From Suillus spraguei (lineage: Eukaryota > Basidiomycota > Agaricomycetes > Boletales > Suillaceae), in contig JABCPU010000047.1 in the NCBI GenBank assembly GCA_016800925.1, forward strand, positions 207,855-271,854: 64,000 bases of DNA, given 5' to 3'. The notes under the pieces are model-generated. The model ran no database searches and was not told where the DNA came from. It saw only the letters and a list, made by a program, of their open reading frames with translations. Of this stretch, positions 58,422-64,000 are shown piece by piece. Made by a program: the position numbers and the translations under genes. The first letter of the stretch is position 1. Every line of letters begins with the position of its first letter.

Positions 58422-58611
58422 GACAGCTGTACCCTGACAAAACTACAAAGAACTGGCCAAGGCCTTGCGCGTAAGCAGAGTGCGCAAAGTAACGCTGATT
58501 ATGCGGTTTTGGTTCTGACAAATACCGCACCATCAGCGATACTTTGCGCACTCTGCTTACGCTCGCAAGACCTCGGCCAGTTCTTTGTAGTTTTGTCAGG
58601 GTACAGCTGTC
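58422..58611. repeat. Near-perfect 190-bp inverted repeat
   Basis: Left arm from GACAGCTGTACCCTGACAAA and right arm ending with its reverse complement pair along about 85-89 bases with few mismatches and one 2-base gap. The central loop is about 10 bases near 58515. No target duplication and no ORF. It may be a foldback MITE or a transcribed hairpin. Confidence 0.93.
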
Positions 58612-59232
58612 GGCAAATGTCTATATGACGAACAAAGTTCATGGTCACCGCCGTAAGTATATAGCGGAGTCGCGATTGATCACCTACCGGTTTCCATGAA
58701 AGCTCCATGGAGCATCCTTGAGGCCTTTAGATCAGATTGGCCCTAGTGCGCTTCTCCCTTGCACTCATGCAGTGACTTCACGACGCTCAATCTAGCGCGC
58801 TTACGGGGATACGCCATCACGCTGTGTAGATCAGTGGCGATGGAAACACCAATACCACCCTGTTATGTAAACTGCAGTAGGATGAAGCTCGTGCTATCGT
58901 CCTAGCGCTCATCTCACGGGATCTCAGAAAATTCATCAATACATGAGATAACACATTTGTAAATGGAGCATACTCATATCCGACTCCCCCGGCCTGGGGC
59001 GATAGTGTGGTGACTTTTCATGTTGTTACAAGCCAGCACTGTGCTGACATAGGCTACCATATGGCAGCACTTAGTGTTTCGCACCTATTCCGTTGGGAAT
59101 AGCCCACCCAGCGATCCGAGCGGTGCATACCGCGACGACATCGGATTCATTAGCCCAGCCCAGCCGTCGTGCTAGTACATTATTGCGCTAGCAAACTGCA
59201 GTGCTAGTCCATTGTAAGTCCCGACTTCGCAG

Positions 59233-59240
59233 TATATAAG
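59233..59240 (+). promoter_or_regulatory. TATA box of nps3
   Basis: TATATAAG about 95 bases upstream of the ATG, followed by pyrimidine-rich sequence (TCTACTCAATATCC), a plausible fungal transcription start context. Confidence 0.65.
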
Positions 59241-59331
59241 CTCGGACCTCCAAGGAGATCTCTACTCAATATCCTAGACATCGTTTTTTATTCTCCTACC
59301 ATTTTAGAACTTAACTTAGACACATCTCGCA

Positions 59332-62300
59332 ATGGCACCTACCACAACCACTGAGTTCCTCACAAACCTCGAGACATCTGTTCCCAATACCCTTCACGAC
59401 GTCATCGCTCAAGCTGTCGACCGTTATCCATCGCACGAGCTTGCTTTCATAACTTCCTCGGCACATGACTCCTCTATTCAGACGAAAACCTTCAGCGCGT
59501 TCAACCAACATGTCCGCAACCTTGCACGTGCCATGCTAGAGTGGGGAAAACCCACGGGCTCAGTCGTCGTCGTGTACCTGACAGAGCATGAAGACAAATG
59601 GCTGCTGTATGGGCGTGTCTTCTGGCTGGCTATGTGCCCTGCTTGCAACCTGCGCTTAGCGCACAACAGGCGCACAAGGAAGGCCATGTCGCCCACATCA
59701 AGAATTTGTTTGGGTCTGCTATCTGGCTGACAAACGAGAGTGGTGCTGAACAGATCAGCACGATTTCTGGTCTGGAGGTTCACCTGTTCTCCGAATTAAA
59801 ATCATCGGCGGAGACATTTACTATCTCAGCTGACTGGGTTGCGTATGAGGCTAAGCCAGACGATGAAGCGATCTTGTTCCTGACATCAGGGTCAACTGGA
59901 TTCTCGAAGGCGGTCGTGCACACTCACCGCACGATCCTGCGCATGCCGTGCGAAGGGACAAAGCTACGGCCTGACTTCGGAATCTCGAGTGCTGAACTGT
60001 AAGGCGCATATGATTTAAATAAACTGGTTGAAACTGATCATATGGCATTCAGGGGTCGGATTTGATCACGTCGCAGGATCATTGGAAATGCACATTACGC
60101 CTCTGCTATTTGGTGCTTCGCAACTTCACGTGCACGCATCTGCTATACTTGCTGATCCCCTTCGGTTGCTCAGTCTGATCGACGAAAAGGTATGTCAACG
60201 TGAAATCACAATTTTGTGCTTTACTCATCGTTTAATTGTTAGTCGATTGAGCTGGCTTTCGCCCCAAACTTCTTGCTCTCTAAGCTCACGCGTGATCTGG
60301 AGAAGCGCACGGATCTCTTCGGACAGTTTGACTTGTCGTCCATCAAGCGGATCAACAGCGGAGGTGAAGCGGTCGTTTCCAAAACTGCGCAAGCATTCGC
60401 TGCTACCATGAAACGGCTGAGCAAGAACCCTTCCGCTGTATCGTTCGTCATTTCTGCTGGGTTTGGGATGACTGAAACTTGGTAATGATCATTAAAACCA
60501 TATGTGTAATATAAATTAATTGCGTTTTTGCAGCGCCGGATGCATTTACGATCCTGTGGATGTCCTTGTAACAGAGCCTGCTCACGAGTTCCTTGATCTG
60601 GGCGACCCATCAATGGTTGCGAGATGCGCATCGTCGACCCCGCAGACGGTGCCACCCTGCGTCGCGACGGAGAGAGCGGCGAGCTCCAGGTTCGCGGGCC
60701 GATGATCTTCGTACGCTACTACAACAATGCCGAGGCCACATCCTCTAGCTTTGTCGAGGGCGGCTGGTACCGCACCGGTGATGTTGGGATCATCGAGAAT
60801 GGTGTCATGCGCCTTAGCGGTCGTATCAAGGACACCGTCATTGTCATGGTGTCTCATATGGTATCCCTGAGCTCGAGACCCACCTACAGACGGTGGAGGG
60901 GGTCACACACTCATTCCTCGCTGCAGCTCCTTACCGTGCTCCTGGTCAGGAGACTGAAGGATTCATCATTTTCTACTCGCCAACGTTCGACCTCGATGGA
61001 GCAGACGCTTCCACAAAGCTCTTTGCCACGCACCGGGCCCTTCGGATATTTGTGTGAAAATGGTCACCCTGCCACCTCAGTTCATCGTTCCGATTCCTGT
61101 GAGCCAGATGGAGAAGACGACTTTGGGTAAACTGTCTCGTGCGCGTCTGACGAGTCTGTTCAAGCAAGGCCAGCTCGCGAAGCACATCGCCCGATCTGAG
61201 GAGCTTCTCAGCGAGGCACGTGGGGCTACGTTCGTCGCCCCGTCCAGCGAGACGGAGAAGGCGCTTGCCAAGATATATGCTGGCATTTTCAATCTCGCAG
61301 AGAGCGAGATGTCGGCGAGCGATAACTTCTTCGAACTCGGCGGTACTTCTATGATGTCATCAGGTCAGTATATCCGTTCTGCCCTAAATGACACTCACTA
61401 ATACATGTCATCTCCAGACTCAAGCGCGAAGGTGAAGCACATTTTGGCCTGCCTGAAATTCCCACCATCCAAATCCTCAAGCACCCCGTCATCTCGAGCC
61501 TCGCCAACTATGTCAATGCATTCTTTCCAAGGACAGCCAGACTGAGGAGTATGACCCCATCGTTCCCCTACAGCTGACTGGAAACAAAACGCCAATCTTC
61601 TTCGTGCATCCCGGTGTCGGAGAGGTTCTCATTTTTGTCAACCTCGCGAAATACTTCCAGAACGAGCGTCCGTTCTACGCTCTCCGCGCTCGTGGATTTG
61701 AGCCCGGCCACCCCTTCTTCACTTCCATGGATGAGATGGTGTCGTGCTACGCTGCAGCAGTCAAGAGGACCCAGGCTACGGGACCATATGCTATCGCAGG
61801 ATACAGTTACGGCGGTGTCGTCGCATTTGAGGTCGCAAAGCGGCTCGAGGCCATGGGTGACGAAGTCAAGTTCACCGGTCTGATCAACATCCCTCCTCAT
61901 ATCGCCGACCGCATGCACGAGATCGACTGGACAGGAGGCATGCTCAACTTGTCGTATTTCCTCGGTCTTGTGTCGAAGCATGATGCTAATGACCTCGCGC
62001 CTGCTCTAAGGCCCATGACGAGGAAGGAGCAGCTGGAGGTGGTGTGGAAGCTGTCTCCCCCTGACCGTCTCGTCGAGCTGCAGCTGACACCTGAGAAGCT
62101 AGACCACTGGGTGGACATTGCGGGGTCGCTGATCGAGTGCGGAAAGGACTACAACCCGTCAGGCTCAGTTTGTATGTCATTCCTATTCTGATTACATTAT
62201 CGCTTGCTCATACTATGGGTCTGTTCAGCCGCAGTGGACGTTTTCTACGCCATCCCTCTCCGGGGTAGCAAGTCAGACTGGTTGAACAACCAGCTCAAGC

Positions 62301-62434
62301 CATGGTCTGGGTTCAGCCGGGGCGAGCCATCATATACTGACGTGCCGGGGCAACACTATACGCTGATGGACTTTGACCATGTGCCACAGTTCCAGAAAAT
62401 CTTCCGTGGTCGTCTGGAGGCTCGTGGCCTGTAA
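59332..62434 (+). CDS. nps3: Atromentin synthetase (A-T-TE), frameshifted as read
   Basis: NRPS-like quinone synthetase that activates two 4-hydroxyphenylpyruvate molecules and joins them into atromentin. Order: adenylation domain (FLTSGSTGFSKAVVHTH, GFGMTET, YRTGDVG), thiolation domain with the phosphopantetheine serine in DNFFELGGTS, and thioesterase with HPGVGE and GYSYGG (nucleophile Ser). It ends FRGRLEARGL. Introns at 59999-60052, 60190-60242, 60482-60533, 61364-61417 and 62172-62228. No condensation domain, as typical. Seven small deletions break the frame near 59595, 59937, 60606, 60844, 61044, 61351 and 61524, yet the protein text between them is highly conserved. Either consensus errors or a very recent loss of function. 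The encoded family is secure. Confidence 0.9.
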
Positions 62435-64000
62435 AAAATTAAAGTGGGGATTATCTTTATATGTCTTTCGAAGTATCTATTCAATTTTACTTACACATAC
62501 TCGGATTGCACGTGTCCCGCACTTAGTTCCACTAATATACTTGGATTATTTAAACACAATTTATAGTTGTGGTTTATAGTTTGTTTGGCTCGAATGACAT
62601 CGCGAACGTTGAGGTTGACTTGCATCCTTCAAGCTGAATCCAAGGAAATTTTCTTCTCTTTTGGAAGAAAATGTGTGCTTATATGGAGTGATATACCATG
62701 TGTTGGACGCTACCGAATAGGAAATGGGCGTAGTGACTCATGCATTGTTTGTGCGCTGCCAAACAAATGGGAGTACGTGGCAGTACCCAATTCCTGTCAC
62801 ATCCACCATACACCAGCGCCGCCCGTCTTTCAAACAGCGTCGCAATCCATTCATTTTCCGAATGGATAGTCTCCGGTTGTTCAAACGTTCAAGCTTAGCG
62901 TAGACTCAAACGCTTCTCCATTGCCACGATGGAGCAACGTCTGAGTCGACACTAAGTTAAAACTAACAAACGGGTAAAGACGCTTTCCAAAAGTGACATT
63001 CCCTGACTGTTGGTTTTTGACTTTTTAAGACTGACTGAGCGAGAAATCATGTTTCGCCCAGGGCCGAATACTGGTTATAGCGACTACTGGAAAGCCCTCA
63101 CATTTACTTGTCGTTGGGCGTGATGATGACGTGGAGCTCCGATATCCCTGATCGGCTAATGGGTCTTATTTAAACAGGTCCTGGGTGTGTGTTAGATGAA
63201 GAAGAAGTTTGGAGGTATCGATCATGAAGAGATTCGTCCTGTCCTTGTAAGTTCAAGCTGTTACTTTCATGTTTCACATTACCGGATGTTATCTCTGGAA
63301 CTCAGGTACCCTTTATCGTTCTACGCGGTTCCACCGCTAACTAAACCCTGTGAGCGCAAGCTTTGACAGGCGCATAAAAACAACGTTGGTGGATAACAAA
63401 GCGTTTGTCGAAAAAAATACAAATTGGAATCTGTCATTAGGTCATGCAAATGCATTAATGGAACAAGGCTATATACGAGAAATGTAGGCTAGTCTCGTAG
63501 TCTCGTACGTTGTTGGCATCTAACTTACCGATGTGATACACTCTACCAGCCAGATCATATCGAAGGAGCGACGAGATATCGACCCTTCTTTGTTATACAA
63601 ATGGCGCAAAAATATGGATAATTTGAGTTTCAAAGAAACGTTTCACAGTCACAGGCAAGTCGCAGCCTGAGCAACCGGAGGCAGTTCCTAGATAAAATTA
63701 TGATCAAGCCTGTGGACTTTGAATAAACTTCGTCACTTCAAATGAGCGCAGACTCTCAAGTGCCAAGTACGTACACAAACATAATATCATATTTAAAAAA
63801 TGAAGTTGTTAGCCGTCCCCGCGGCGTCCAATCTCTATTGTGATCAACAGACTCACGGAGGCATACGAACAAAGGATCTCCAATGGGCTGTGACCCTAAT
63901 CGATATGCGTTCTACGGTTAAGGGGCAAAAACGAAATATACGGTACTCTCTATGGAGTTTGAGTGTAGATATACCATTATTTTGTCATCCTAGCTTAATT
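62435..64000. other. Region downstream of nps3
   Basis: The first part is the AT-rich 3' flank of nps3. No gene is supported in the rest. TTATTTAAACAG at about 63168 resembles a TATA region but only tiny ORFs follow. Confidence 0.45.

Larger units (their letters stand above)
57630..59331. promoter_or_regulatory. Divergent promoter region, adh1 / nps3
   Basis: adh1 and nps3 are transcribed away from each other across 1.7 kb, which holds both promoters and a 190-bp foldback. No other gene is seen. Shared control of the pair is an inference from the arrangement. Confidence 0.5.

Noticed and set aside
59590..59945. Introns as an explanation for the first two nps3 frame breaks
   Set aside because: No GT..AG pair of intron size fits, and the conserved protein text continues immediately on both sides of each break.
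63224..63366. Tiny spliced ORF (27 codons, intron 63247-63305) after a TATA-like sequence
   Set aside because: Splice signals are acceptable but there is no CAAX end, no known precursor-peptide leader, and a competing frame is equally open. Not enough support.

Overview
This window is fungal and nuclear. It has short spliced introns (about 50-65 bases, GT..AG with CTNA/CTGAT-like branch sites), TATA-type promoters, chromodomain Ty3/gypsy retrotransposons and a basidiomycete atromentin cluster. The atromentin genes (aminotransferase, MDR oxidoreductase, adenylation-thiolation-thioesterase synthetase) point to an Agaricomycete, most likely in or near the Boletales. That placement is inference; no marker gene for species was seen.

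Layout. (1) 0.5-8 kb is a gene-bearing edge: a dynamin-family vps1 gene on the minus strand, a C2H2 zinc-finger gene diverging from it, a secreted pepsin-like aspartic peptidase and a small unidentified exon. (2) 8.3-47.8 kb is a nested transposon island. It holds a Crypton-like tyrosine-recombinase gene split by a 1.47-kb solo LTR; three copies of one chromovirus family ('family B': B1 12.56-21.04 kb plus, B2 22.21-29.83 kb plus, B3 37.21-44.69 kb minus); a second chromovirus ('family A', 31.05-37.20 kb, 3' end lost); a family-A solo LTR inside B1; and a decayed multi-exon ORF of an apparently repetitive fungal family. (3) 47.8-53.4 kb is mostly non-coding, with one probable membrane-protein gene. 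(4) 53.4-62.4 kb is the atromentin cluster: amt1 (+), adh1 (-), nps3 (+). (5) 62.4-64 kb shows no gene I can support.

How the cluster works: the AMT1-type transaminase should make 4-hydroxyphenylpyruvate from tyrosine, and the NPS3-type synthetase would adenylate, load and dimerise two molecules into atromentin, the precursor of mushroom pigments and of iron-reducing variegatic and involutin-type compounds. The oxidoreductase is habitually clustered but its step is unsettled. As read here, nps3 carries seven small frameshifts while the other single-copy genes I checked read through cleanly.

The most interesting items: both gypsy families carry an 11-base primer-binding site complementary to their own predicted mRNA 5' end (Tf1-style self-priming); family B carries an additional ORF in the env position encoding tandem zinc knuckles; many in-frame stops in family B are CGA-to-TGA changes at CpG; and a nearly perfect 190-bp foldback lies between adh1 and nps3.
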